Positions 11,394 through 19,006 of a stretch of 64,000 nucleotides of DNA are shown here, piece by piece; the stretch's first letter is position 1; each line of letters begins with the position of its first letter. This DNA is from Tissierellales bacterium (GTDB lineage: Bacteria; Bacillota; Clostridia; Tissierellales; Tissierellaceae): contig JACIXZ010000006.1 of assembly GCA_014360205.1 (NCBI GenBank), positions 62,001 through 126,000 of the forward strand. The letters are read 5' to 3'. The notes beneath the pieces are model-generated. The model ran no database searches and had not been told where the DNA came from. It saw only the letters and a list, made by a program, of their open reading frames with translations. The position numbers and the translations under genes were made by a program.

Positions 11394-11422
11394 TTGACAA
11401 AGGCCTTAAATTAATGTAGAAT
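11394..11422 (+). promoter_or_regulatory. promoter of the tRNA-Arg / tadA / tRNA-Ser cluster
   Basis: TTGACA at 11394-11399 and TAGAAT at 11417-11422 with a 17-base spacer, 14 bases upstream of the mature tRNA-Arg 5' end. Confidence 0.75.
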
Positions 11423-11435
11423 ATTATGGTAGTAA

Positions 11436-11511
11436 GCACCCGTAGCTCAGTAGGATAGAGCGGTGCCCTCCTAAGGCATGTGCAGGGGTTCGATTCCTCT
11501 CGGGTGCACCA
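11436..11511 (+). tRNA. tRNA-Arg (anticodon CCT)
   Basis: A 76-base cloverleaf. The acceptor arm GCACCCG pairs with CGGGTGC, discriminator A, encoded CCA at 11509-11511. The anticodon loop is CTCCTAA, giving CCT, which reads AGG. The T loop is TTCGATT. tadA starts 12 bases later, so tRNA and mRNA are probably on one transcript. Confidence 0.95.
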
Positions 11512-11522
11512 TAGGTGATTTT

Positions 11523-11972
11523 ATGGATGAATTTTTCATGCGAAGAGCTATTGAACTAGCAAAACTAAGCACCTGCGATGTACCTGTAGGTGCTGTTATT
11601 GTGCATGAAGAAAGAATAATAGCAGAAGGATACAACATGAAAGAAATCACGAAAGACCCAACAGACCACGCAGAAATAATAGCTATAAAAAAAGCATCAC
11701 AGGTTTTGGGTGGTTGGAGGTTATTAAACTGCACAATGTATGTAACTTTAGAGCCTTGTGCTATGTGTGCAGGAGCTTTAGTAAATGCAAGAATCAATAG
11801 ACTTGTAATTGGAACAATGGATGAAAAAAGAGGATTTTGTGGCTCGGTTGAAGATTTGACAGCTCACCCTAATTTAAATCATAAAATAGAATTAACCAAA
11901 GGAATATTAGAAGACGAATGCAGGCAATTGCTTGTTGACTTTTTTAAAGACTTGCGAAAAAACAAAAAATAA
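11523..11972 (+). CDS. tadA: tRNA-specific adenosine deaminase
   Basis: A 149-residue cytidine-deaminase-fold enzyme that converts A34 to inosine in tRNA-Arg(ACG). The zinc/catalytic motif is HAEIIAI (His-Ala-Glu) and the paired cysteines are in PCAMCAGAL. The chosen ATG at 11523 follows AGGTGA. It lies between tRNA-Arg(CCT) and tRNA-Ser(CGA); neither is its substrate, so the link is positional. Confidence 0.95.
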   Translation: MDEFFMRRAIELAKLSTCDVPVGAVIVHEERIIAEGYNMKEITKDPTDHAEIIAIKKASQVLGGWRLLNCTMYVTLEPCAMCAGALVNARINRLVIGTMDEKRGFCGSVEDLTAHPNLNHKIELTKGILEDECRQLLVDFFKDLRKNKK

Positions 11973-11975
11973 TAT

Positions 11976-12064
11976 GGAGAAGTATCGAAGTGGTCATAAC
12001 GAGCCTGACTCGAAATCAGGTTGCCTTCACGGGCACGTGGGTTCGAATCCCACCTTCTCCGCCA
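11976..12064 (+). tRNA. tRNA-Ser (anticodon CGA)
   Basis: An 89-base class II tRNA with a long variable arm. The acceptor GGAGAAG pairs with CTTCTCC (12054-12060), discriminator G, encoded CCA. The anticodon loop CTCGAAA gives CGA, which reads UCG. It starts 3 bases after the tadA stop. Its GCCA end matches the TGGC bulge of the serS T-box. Confidence 0.95.
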
Positions 12065-12088
12065 ATAAATTAAATATTGATACAATAG

Positions 12089-12120
12089 AAACTCCTTGAA
12101 ATCAAGGAGTTTTGTTGTTT
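12089..12120 (+). terminator. terminator after the tRNA-Ser gene
   Basis: Stem AAACTCCTTG / CAAGGAGTTT with a short AAAT loop, followed by TGTTGTTTTT. Confidence 0.85.
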
Positions 12121-12409
12121 TTGGTAGAAAGCAACAAGAAAATAAGGTCAGAAAAGATACTATAGATACCTCTACGGATATAGATTAGACAGTTATAGAA
12201 TATTATAATAATATAATATTTTTCTTTAGAGATGAAGCAGAAATAGGAATATAAAGATTTAGAACCCACTGGTTTAAAGGTTATAAAACTTTAGACTAGC
12301 TGGTTATTTTTTGTTTTGAATAAAGCTAAGTAGAAATTAGTTAATTTATTTGATAGAATATATGGAAAATCAAGGATATATGATTAAAATAATTATTGTA
12401 CATATGTAA
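12121..12409. other. gene-free AT-rich stretch
   Basis: I find no plausible coding frame. There is a weak imperfect hairpin around 12260-12315 (AACCCACTGG ... CTAGCTGGTT followed by a T run) that might be a terminator remnant. Confidence 0.4.
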
Positions 12410-12430
12410 TGAGCGTAGCGAAGAATCTTA
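12410..12430 (+). repeat. left inverted repeat of the GIY-YIG unit
   Basis: A 21-bp element beginning TGAGCGTAGCGAAGAATC. Its exact reverse complement is at 12727-12747. The two bracket the GIY-YIG gene, and the right copy contains the gene's stop codon. Confidence 0.9.
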
Positions 12431-12438
12431 AAGGGGTG

Positions 12439-12729
12439 ATGAATTTGTACTATGTATATATGTTAACAAATTGGAACAACAAAGTTTTATATACAGGTGT
12501 TACAAATGATTTAGAGCGAAGAATATATGAGCATAAAAATAAGTTAGTAAAAGGTTTTACGGAAAAATATAATGTAAATAAATTAGTATATTTTGAATAT
12601 ACTTCAGATGTAAATTCAGCTATAGCAAGGGAAAAAGAAATTAAAGGTTGGACAAGGCAGAAGAAAAATCAATTAGTAGAGGCTGCAAATCCATCATGGA
12701 AAGATTTAGCGGAGGAGTTTATAAGATAA
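12439..12729 (+). CDS. small GIY-YIG nuclease-domain protein
   Basis: A 96-residue stand-alone GIY-YIG domain of the UvrC/COG2827-like type. The signatures are YVYML and LYTGVTNDLERR, then YEH and a later EREKEIKGW-type helix with the metal-binding Glu. The ATG at 12439 is close to the AAAGGGG site (2-base gap); the TTG two codons later has better spacing and would give the typical YYVYML start. The gene is enclosed by perfect 21-bp inverted repeats, so gene plus repeats may move or spread as a unit. No DNA target is known. Confidence 0.85.
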   Translation: MNLYYVYMLTNWNNKVLYTGVTNDLERRIYEHKNKLVKGFTEKYNVNKLVYFEYTSDVNSAIAREKEIKGWTRQKKNQLVEAANPSWKDLAEEFIR

Positions 12730-12815
12730 GATTCTTCGCTACGCTCAGAATGACAGGATTCTGTAATATACTTAAAATTTTGGGCTTGTCATCCTGAACA
12801 AAGTGAAGGATCTTA
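12727..12815. repeat. REP-like imperfect palindrome at the right end of the GIY-YIG unit
   Basis: Bases 12727-12756 (TAAGATTCTTCGCTACGCTC..., with AGAATGACAGG) pair with 12786-12815 (TTGTCATCCTGAACAAAG..., ending GGATCTTA). The two arms are diverged inverted copies separated by about 30 AT-rich bases. It looks like a small palindromic repetitive element; its left arm is the right inverted repeat of the GIY-YIG unit. Confidence 0.75.
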
Positions 12816-13098
12816 TTATACATTATTAATGGAATATGCAGTTTTCCTCAACTATTTGGTGGAATCTTTAGAAGATACTATGAATAATATGGAAGCTAGC
12901 AAGAAAATTAATCCAGCTTTGCGTGATAGAAATTGATGGTAAACTTGCAAAAGATTACTTTATCAATGCTATATCCAGATCCAGTAATTTTCTTAGTGCA
13001 AAATAATTGTTCAAAGAAATATATAAAAGATGTGGGAAATGATCCTTCATTTGATATAATGAAGTAAACGCAACTATAAAAATGAGAGGATGTTATAT
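12816..13098. other. degenerate stretch without an intact gene
   Basis: Short broken frames only (for example a 28-codon run reading VESLEDTMNNMEASKKINPA near 12840-12935). I recognise no family. It reads like an eroded coding sequence. The end supplies the GAGAGG ribosome binding site for the next small gene. Confidence 0.4.
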
Positions 13099-13320
13099 AT
13101 GGATGATTATAAACAGTTAATATCAGAAAAAGTAAAGGCTGAGATTGAAAATAGTATAGCAAAAGTTCTCGAAGGTGAAGGAAGCCTAGAGAGCATTATA
13201 GATTCAGTTGCGGAAATTGTAAATGAGATTGGTATCAAAACTTTTCAAGAAATAACAAGTCAATTAAATGAAAACATTGAACAAGCACCTGAAAAAAATG
13301 ATATTCAAAAAGAAAAGTAG
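13099..13320 (+). CDS. 73-residue helical protein, possibly a transposase N-terminal remnant
   Basis: A small acidic, helical protein opening MDDYKQLISEKVKAEIE, with an ATG 9 bases after GAGAGG. It resembles the N-terminal segment of UPF0236/ISLre2-type transposases in its repeated amphipathic helices and length before the core, but I cannot confirm this. A related, stop-containing copy is at 16174-16374 on the other strand (MGDYELL-IEKVKAEIEN). The two copies face each other across an eroded 3-kb region. It may not be functional. Confidence 0.45.
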   Translation: MDDYKQLISEKVKAEIENSIAKVLEGEGSLESIIDSVAEIVNEIGIKTFQEITSQLNENIEQAPEKNDIQKEK

Positions 13321-13393
13321 AAATAACATTAATCAATAGATTTGTACAACTGGAATTTGAAGAGTATATTTTAGAGATTTATTTTGAGAAGCC

Positions 13394-13658
13394 ATGGGAT
13401 CAAAGTATTCTACTGATGAAAAAACAATAAATCCACTATTTTCATGGACTGTAAACTGGACAAATGTGTGGAGTAATCGCAGGACTGAGCACATGCTCGT
13501 TTTAGTGAACAACGCAACTTGATTTACAGTAGCTATTTACCAAGTCAAACGCAATGATCTAAAAAGCGCTGAAGAAATCATGAAGAATGCTATTTCGAAC
13601 ACATTTCTTTACATGAATATAAACACTGAAATAGTGAGTGTATATATGCATGACTAAA
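13394..13658 (+). pseudogene. broken small protein gene resembling DUF6933-type proteins
   Basis: The frame reads NPLFSWTVNWTNVWSNRRTE then MLVLVNNAT, hits a TGA at about 13520, and resumes as FTVAIYQVKRNDLKSAEEIM. This is like small 'LFSWHANL...VLVND' proteins annotated as DUF6933. A second stop lies near 13656. The reading frame after that shifts. The family match is from memory and tentative; the decay is plain in the sequence. Confidence 0.4.
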
Positions 13659-14076
13659 ACATTGAACAGCTTTAGAAAATTGGGAAGCCAATTACTTAAG
13701 AGGAGTATATTTAGTAGTAAATTCGGTAACTCAAATTATATTAGAAAATGGAGCCATTTGGATCTGGCTCACATCAAACATTTAGTATTCCAGTATCGGG
13801 AACTTCTTTAATTTAAAAATATTATATAACTATGAACAAGTTCTAGGAATGACAACGCATAGATTTACTCAGGATATAGGGTCTATGAGTTCGACTGGTT
13901 TTACTCTGGGACTAGACATAAGATATTTCTTGTTTATCTGCAATATCATTTTGTGGAAGTAGTATTATGACAAAACGTAAATGTACAATTGATTATTTCA
14001 TTGTAGATGGTTCACTAAAGGTTTGGTCAGATGATTTTGAAATGCAGCATATTGTTTCATAACAAGTGTAGTTTAT
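13659..14076. other. eroded sequence upstream of the peptide gene
   Basis: No intact frame. Fragments such as PFGSGSHQTFSIPVSG occur in one frame and MTTHRFTQDIGS in another, so this was probably coding once. I cannot assign a family. Confidence 0.35.
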
Positions 14077-14135
14077 ATGTTAGATAAAATATTATTTTAT
14101 ATACTACTATTATGTAATTGGGGAGGATAATTTAG

Positions 14136-14243
14136 ATGTTAGATAAAATATTATTTTATATGCCTATTATTAATGCTATTGGGCTGATATTAATTTTATT
14201 TTTTTTAGTAAATTGGTTTATTAAAAAAAATAGAAATAATTAA
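14136..14243 (+). CDS. 35-residue single-helix membrane peptide (copy A)
   Basis: The ORF has a strong GGGGAGGA site 8 bases before its ATG. It encodes a short polar N-terminus (MLDKILFY), one hydrophobic helix (about residues 9-28), and a basic tail KKNRNN. A clear homologue of 34 residues lies at 19007-19111, sharing the pattern KILFYxPIIN, ILI-FFLV-W and a C-terminal RNN. The first 26 bases of the gene (14136-14161) are also present as an exact partial copy at 14077-14102. No family is recognised. Holin-like or Fst-type toxins and secreted peptides share this architecture. Confidence 0.6.
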   Translation: MLDKILFYMPIINAIGLILILFFLVNWFIKKNRNN

Positions 14244-14401
14244 GACCTATTTTTTAATCCCGTAGAGTAAGTTGCCTATTTATTCGCTAAAGGGATGCGG
14301 TCAAAATATATATTATTAGAATTAGTTATTGTTACTTTTTTAATTTTTGTTCTATAGATCTTACAAGTATTTACTTTAAATCCTAGATCAATCGAAAAGT
14401 C

Positions 14402-15211
14402 TTAAAGGGATAAATCTCTTTTTCTATATATTTTATATGAAGCAAAAGAGCAGATAATAATTGTAGACACTCCAATCAGCCATTCTATAGTATATATACC
14501 TTCTGTCATTAATTTTTGTGTTTTGATCCAGTCCATCGGGGAGAAATAGGATAGGAAACTTAATTCATCAATTATCACACCCATGACTCCTAAAATGAAA
14601 GATCCAAAAACAATCGCAATAACGATACCAGAAGATCCTTTATTGTTTTTTAACAAAGAGGATACAAGTATTCCTAAACTCATAAAAATAAGACCTACAT
14701 AGAAAATAGAACTATATAATTTTCCTACCTCTTCAACACTTTCCAAGAAATTATACTCACTAAAGGAGATATACCCGATTAATGTTATAATACTAAGAGC
14801 TACTATCAGAAAAAGAAATGAAAGAATATTTGCTAGCATTTTTTGTATAAATATTTCGTCTCGTGAGATTGGCTTGCTATATAAAAATTCAATAGTCCCA
14901 TCGGTTTCTTCTTTAACAAGAGAAGTTACAGCCACTTGAGTAACAAAGATTATGATAGCCAGTGTTATATATTCAAGCACATATCCAAAGAAATTCGTTA
15001 TCACTGTAAAATCTATAAGAGTGCTTAATCCCAGTACTTCCAATAATACAGGATCTATTCCTTCAATCTTTGCACCGGTAAGTTCTTTCATAGACTCGGT
15101 TTGCATTGAAGGGAAAAGGGCTAGAAGCATAAAGGTAACACTACAAACAATTATCGTCCATTTTAAAGTGCTTTTCCAAGTATTTTTTAATTCTATTCGA
15201 AAAACATTCAT
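14402..15211 (-). CDS. ABC-2 type transporter permease
   Basis: A 269-residue membrane protein with six predicted helices. It has the first helix near the N-terminus (WTIIVCSVTFMLLALF), a long extracytoplasmic loop, and the ABC-2 hallmark VKEETDGTIEFLYSKPISRDE after helix 2. It resembles permeases of BcrAB-like peptide or antibiotic exporters. Its start overlaps the end of the ATPase gene by 4 bases (ATGA). Because the ATPase gene carries two frameshifts, this permease may lack a partner. Confidence 0.82.
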   Translation of the reverse strand: MNVFRIELKNTWKSTLKWTIIVCSVTFMLLALFPSMQTESMKELTGAKIEGIDPVLLEVLGLSTLIDFTVITNFFGYVLEYITLAIIIFVTQVAVTSLVKEETDGTIEFLYSKPISRDEIFIQKMLANILSFLFLIVALSIITLIGYISFSEYNFLESVEEVGKLYSSIFYVGLIFMSLGILVSSLLKNNKGSSGIVIAIVFGSFILGVMGVIIDELSFLSYFSPMDWIKTQKLMTEGIYTIEWLIGVSTIIICSFASYKIYRKRDLSL

Positions 15212-16078
15212 TGCTGTACCTCCGTTTCATAAAGATTCAGAAAACGTTCTTCCAAGCTCTCATTATTAACAGTGAAATCATCCGGATTAGCTTCTTGTAA
15301 CAATTTCAGCAAAAGAGCACTATCACCATTATAGCGAAAGGTTCGTTTCATCTCATCTTGTTCCAATATTTGAACTGAAGTGTGAATTATTTCTTTTCCA
15401 CCAACGGTTGTTATTATTTTCTGATGACGAAGCATTTTATTTAAATCTGTTATTGCAAGGACCTTTCCCTCTTTAATAAAAGCAACCCTATCGCAATATT
15501 CCTCTACTTCGCCAAGATTATGACTAGACAAAAGGATAGAAACACCATTTGCAGAGCGTTTCTTTAGCTCAGCAAATAATCGTTTCTGCATCATGGGATC
15601 AAGCCCATTAGTCGGCTCATCTAATATCAAAACTCTCGGGCTTGAGGCTAAAGCACATACAATTGCTGCTTTTTTCTTGTTTCCCATAGATAGTTCAAAA
15701 AACTTCTTAGAAATATTAAGTTCAAAAATATTGCATAACCGTTCTACTTCTTTATCATGAGAACCCTCGTAGAAATCGTTACTTATCTTAATAATTCCTT
15801 TACTGTCATGTTCCCATAAAATCTTACATCACTAGGAACATATCCTGTAAATTTTTTTATTTCATGGCTTTCCTTTACAACATCTTTACCATAAATTGTA
15901 GCATTACCACTATTGGGGAAAATAAAATTAAGGAGTATACGTAATGTAGTTGATTTTCCTGCACCATTTGGGCCAACAAATCCCAATATTTCACCTTCCT
16001 TAACCGAAAATGATACATTTTCTATCCCAAGATTTTTCCATAATATTTTTTCAAGTTGTTCACTTGAATAATGTCCAT
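15208..16078 (-). pseudogene. ABC transporter ATPase, disrupted by two frameshifts
   Basis: Joined across frames this would be a normal about 290-residue ATPase. It starts MDIIQVNNLKKYYGK, then Walker A GPNGAGKSTT, a signature region reading ELSMGNKKKAAIV, Walker B VLILDEPTNGLD and SSHNLGEVEE. Frame is lost near 16035-16045, in a run of A residues (one base missing), and again near 15783-15790 after VKELLR. The AGGTAAGG site and ATG at 16078 are intact. Sequencing error in homopolymers is possible for the first shift. The surrounding DNA is visibly decayed, which favours a true pseudogene. Confidence 0.8.
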
Positions 16079-16173
16079 TACCTTACCTCCTTAACGAAAT
16101 CTCATTATTTTACTCTAAAACAATTTAGGCTATAATTAATTCTATTGTTGGTAAATAACCTTAAAGAATCTTT

Positions 16174-16374
16174 CTAATTTTTAGGGACTTATTTAATAGT
16201 ATTATTTAATTTTATTATTATTGCTTGTATAGTTTTGAACTTAATATATTTTGCCATTTCTGCAAGTGAATCAAAAATTCTGTCAAAGTTATCTTAATCA
16301 TGGAAAATTTTTGCTAAGTTATTTTCAATTTCAGCCTTAACCTTTTCTATTATTAATAATTCATAATCACCCAT
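16174..16374 (-). pseudogene. decayed relative of the 13099-13320 protein
   Basis: Reads MGDYELLIIEKVKAEIENNL then stops at TAA (codon 27), continues FDRIFDSLAEMAKYI and ends after another stop. The spacing and residues follow the 13099-13320 protein (EKVKAEIEN, then SLAEM/SVAEI). It is the same family in inverted orientation and clearly non-functional. Confidence 0.65.
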
Positions 16375-16790
16375 AGATAATAGCTTCCTTTTTAGATTTA
16401 ATTTACTTGATTATATCAAATGGAAAATAAATATATATATTTTTAATGCTTTGTTAAAATATTTATTGGCACACTTAATTATAAAATTAAACTAGACTAA
16501 ATATTAGAAAGGGGTCTAATTTAGTTTTACAATTAATCTTAAATATATGCTATATAAAATACTACACACCATAATGCTAAATAATGCACATGGATGTACA
16601 TTTTTTTATGATTAGTACTTGTAGTCTTAAGAAGTTAACACAGCAACAGCTGTTGACCATATAGAATCCTATAAAGAAGTTTAAGTTTTTAATTAGAGAT
16701 GGAGAAAAAATATCGTATAAATGGTTTGTGAGATTTACTAGAAACTAAAATACAAAACATGGGAGTTAGGCTTATTTTTATTTAAAATTC
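16375..16790. other. AT-rich intergenic region
   Basis: No coding frame found. A short imperfect inverted repeat (AACTAGACTAAATATTAG with CTAATTTAGTT) is at about 16489-16526. Nothing else stands out. Confidence 0.4.
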
Positions 16791-16855
16791 TTGAAAATCA
16801 AATAATTAAATGATATAATTGCATCAAAATACCCGCATTGCTAATCGTAATGCGG
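16791..16855 (+). promoter_or_regulatory. abiEi promoter with a downstream inverted repeat
   Basis: TTGAAA at 16791-16796, a 17-base spacer, and TATAAT at 16814-16819. Downstream is a 7-bp inverted repeat, CCGCATT (16833-16839) and AATGCGG (16849-16855). AbiEi-family antitoxins are known to bind inverted repeats in their own promoters, so this is a likely autoregulatory operator; that link is inference. Confidence 0.65.
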
Positions 16856-16871
16856 ACAATGGAGTGCAATT

Positions 16872-17480
16872 ATGATTGAAAAAAGTGTTATTTATGAAGA
16901 ATTTAAAAATCACGGTGGAGTACTAAGAACATCAGAACTTAATGCATTGGGGCTTTCAAGTCGGCAAATAAAGAAACTTGTAGAGAGTGGAGATATTACT
17001 AGAATTAAACGTGGCTATTATGAAATATCTGATAATATATATCCGCAAGAAGCTGTAATAGCAAGGTTATTTCCAGATGCAGTAATCTTTCTTGAAAGTG
17101 CACTGATGCATTATGGATATACAGATAGAATACCTCAAGCGTGGCAAATAGCTGTTGATAGAGATAGTGAAAAAAGTCAGTATAAAATTGATTATCCATT
17201 AATAGAAGTTTTTTATATCGAACCAAAACTACTAGAAATCGGTTTGGATGTAATTAAAGTAGAAGAGGTTGAGGTGAGAATATTTAATCGGGATCGTACT
17301 ATATGTGATGTACTCCGTTATGAGAATAAGTTGGAGAGAGAAGTATTTACTAATGCCATAAAGCGCTATATAAGAGATCCAAAGAAAAATGTGAGGAACT
17401 TGTTTGAATATGCTAAAGTTTTTAACATTAACTTTCGAGAAATTATTATGATCCTGAACATTCGAGATACAAGGAAATGA
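16872..17480 (+). CDS. AbiEi-type antitoxin (type IV toxin-antitoxin), orphan
   Basis: A 202-residue protein with the AbiEi winged-helix head (GVLRTSELNALGLSSRQIKKL, about 16-36; GDITRIKRGYYEI) and the C-terminal antitoxin domain (SALMHYGYTD, FNRDRTICDVLRYENKL). AbiEi normally represses its operon and counters the nucleotidyltransferase toxin AbiEii. No AbiEii gene follows. Instead, about 30 codons of a foreign-looking frame and a 29-bp tandem repeat occur. The last residues (ILNIRDTRK) may be post-junction sequence. The start has weak spacing after AATGGAG. Confidence 0.8.
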   Translation: MIEKSVIYEEFKNHGGVLRTSELNALGLSSRQIKKLVESGDITRIKRGYYEISDNIYPQEAVIARLFPDAVIFLESALMHYGYTDRIPQAWQIAVDRDSEKSQYKIDYPLIEVFYIEPKLLEIGLDVIKVEEVEVRIFNRDRTICDVLRYENKLEREVFTNAIKRYIRDPKKNVRNLFEYAKVFNINFREIIMILNIRDTRK

Positions 17481-17510
17481 ATGAGTGGGCGAGATTTTGG
17501 ACACCGGAGC

Positions 17511-17568
17511 TTTATGACAGGAAAAAAGGCCAAGGGTAATTTATGACAGGAAAAAAGGCCAAGGGTAA
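17511..17568 (+). repeat. 29-bp tandem repeat, two full units
   Basis: The unit begins TTTATGACAGGAAAAAAGG and is present at 17511-17539 and 17540-17568, with a partial third start (TTTATG). The first unit contains the C-terminus of a frame reading KEMNEWARFWTPELYDRKK that enters from within the end of abiEi. The duplication marks a rearrangement point downstream of the antitoxin. Confidence 0.85.
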
Positions 17569-17670
17569 TTTATGTTTGAATGATCTAAGAGAATGTCTTT
17601 AATTTGGCTATATATTTTTTTATCGTCATCACCATAACCAGATAATGTAAGATAATCTCAATTTATTCAA

Positions 17671-17722
17671 TGATAGTATAAGGGTTTAAATAAAAAAAGA
17701 GGTGTGTCTTATTGACACTACC
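17671..17722 (+). repeat. shared leader element, copy 1
   Basis: About 50 bases upstream of the 17746 gene closely match 18934-18983 upstream of the 34-residue peptide gene. The shared parts include TATAAGG, a TTTAAATAAAAAA run, AGAGG, and TTATTGACACTAC. It may be a promoter and 5' leader common to both, or the remains of a duplicated gene start. Confidence 0.7.
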
Positions 17723-17745
17723 TAACAGGTTAGGGGAGATAAATT

Positions 17746-18192
17746 ATGAGATTGAAAAACAGTATACTTTTAATATTTTTAATTCTTGTATTAATATTTT
17801 TTGCAGTATTTAACAATCGGGAAAATATTTCAGAAGACCAGATAGAAAAAATTACATTAGAGTATTTAGAATCGCTTAAATATCACGATATAGAAATGCA
17901 TAATAGTATAGTTGGTGAGAATTTCAAAATTGATGTAGAAAAAGATGATCCCAAATATCAAACATATTATGCTAAAATTATTGATTGTCGGTTAGAAGAT
18001 ATAGATTTTTCTAATAAAAAGAGTGAAAATGATTTATTAATTGTACCAATTACTTATATATTGGAGTTTAGTGAAGATTTTATTCCAATAGGAACACTTG
18101 AACCAGGTGTTAATAAAATTACAGAGTTATTTACTTTTGAAAAAGATGCTGATGACAATATTAGGATAGTAAACCGAGAATTATTTTATTAA
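17746..18192 (+). CDS. membrane-anchored or exported protein of unknown function
   Basis: A 148-residue protein with an N-terminal hydrophobic segment (SILLIFLILVLIFFAVF) and an acidic extracytoplasmic domain. The pattern of a helical start (ITLEYLESLKYHDIEMHN) followed by strands suggests an NTF2-like fold of the DUF4829 type, but I cannot confirm it. The ATG follows GGGGAG by 8 bases. A hairpin terminator follows the gene, so it is probably monocistronic. Confidence 0.65.
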   Translation: MRLKNSILLIFLILVLIFFAVFNNRENISEDQIEKITLEYLESLKYHDIEMHNSIVGENFKIDVEKDDPKYQTYYAKIIDCRLEDIDFSNKKSENDLLIVPITYILEFSEDFIPIGTLEPGVNKITELFTFEKDADDNIRIVNRELFY

Positions 18193-18209
18193 ATTTAGAT
18201 TTATATAAG

Positions 18210-18236
18210 GAGTAGCCTAAAGGGGTTGCTCTTTTT
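18210..18236 (+). terminator. terminator after the 17746 gene
   Basis: Stem GAGTAGCC / GGTTGCTC (with G-U pairs) around a short loop, followed by TTTTT. Confidence 0.65.
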
Positions 18237-18391
18237 AGGTTCTCTTACAGAAATATTAATAGAATAGAAATCAGCAATTAATTGTAAACAAGTAAAGCAT
18301 ATGATAGAATCAAGTAAATATGTATTATCTGATAAATATATGTATTTCCTATATTTATCTAAAAACAATACGAATATTTTGGGAGGGTGCC

Positions 18392-18841
18392 ATGAAAGAC
18401 ATAGTTAGGCTTAGTTTAGAGGATTTAGATTGTTTTTTGGAATCACTAAGGATTTATTTTCCAGAAGATAAGATCAATCGAGAAGTATGGATCGAATTGT
18501 TTGAAGATGAGAGAACCTTTGCTTATGCTATAAAAGAAAATGAGGTCATTAAATCTTGTATTGCTATTTATAACTGGAAAGGGGAAAATGATTATATTAA
18601 GATCATGACCATTGGAACGGATCCTGAATTTAGGAATAAAGGATATGCTCATATATTGATGCAGCATATTATAGATGAATCTTTAAAAGATGATATGCAT
18701 ATATTTAAAGCTGAAACGAGAGAATCAAATATAAAAATGCAAAGGGTATTTGAAGATTTTGGATACAGTGTTACAAATAAGGTAGAAGGGTATTTTGAAG
18801 ATCCAGTTGAAACGGCATATAAATATTCTTTAGAGGTATAA
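18392..18841 (+). CDS. GNAT-family N-acetyltransferase
   Basis: A 149-residue GNAT protein. The acetyl-CoA loop is GTDPEFRNKGYAHILMQH (about 70-87), an R/Q-x-x-G-x-G/A variant, and the C-terminal ESNIKMQRVFEDFGY block is also typical. The ATG at 18392 follows GGGAGGG. The substrate is unknown. It stands alone between the exported protein and the small peptide gene. Confidence 0.87.
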   Translation: MKDIVRLSLEDLDCFLESLRIYFPEDKINREVWIELFEDERTFAYAIKENEVIKSCIAIYNWKGENDYIKIMTIGTDPEFRNKGYAHILMQHIIDESLKDDMHIFKAETRESNIKMQRVFEDFGYSVTNKVEGYFEDPVETAYKYSLEV

Positions 18842-18933
18842 GGATATAATTTGAGGCATAACAATGACCAACTTTCTTTAGAATTTGTTGCGGTAACTCA
18901 AATAATATTTGAAATATTTAAACTCTGTAACCC

Positions 18934-18983
18934 TTGATAATATAAGGTTTTAAATAAAAAAGAGGAGTGCTTTATTGACACTA
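18934..18983 (+). repeat. shared leader element, copy 2
   Basis: Second copy of the element at 17671-17722, here 23 bases upstream of the 34-residue peptide gene. An AGAGGAG site is followed by TTGACACTACTTGCGTAA, which could be read as a five-codon ORF (MTLLA). That resembles the start of the 27-residue peptides at 36338 and 37878 (ATGACATTAATTGC, MTLIA). Confidence 0.65.
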
Positions 18984-19006
18984 CTTGCGTAATATAGAGG
19001 TGAATA

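Noticed and set aside
17511-17570. Possible CRISPR-like repeats
   Set aside because: Two directly adjacent 29-bp units with no spacer between them and no cas genes. It is a simple tandem duplication.
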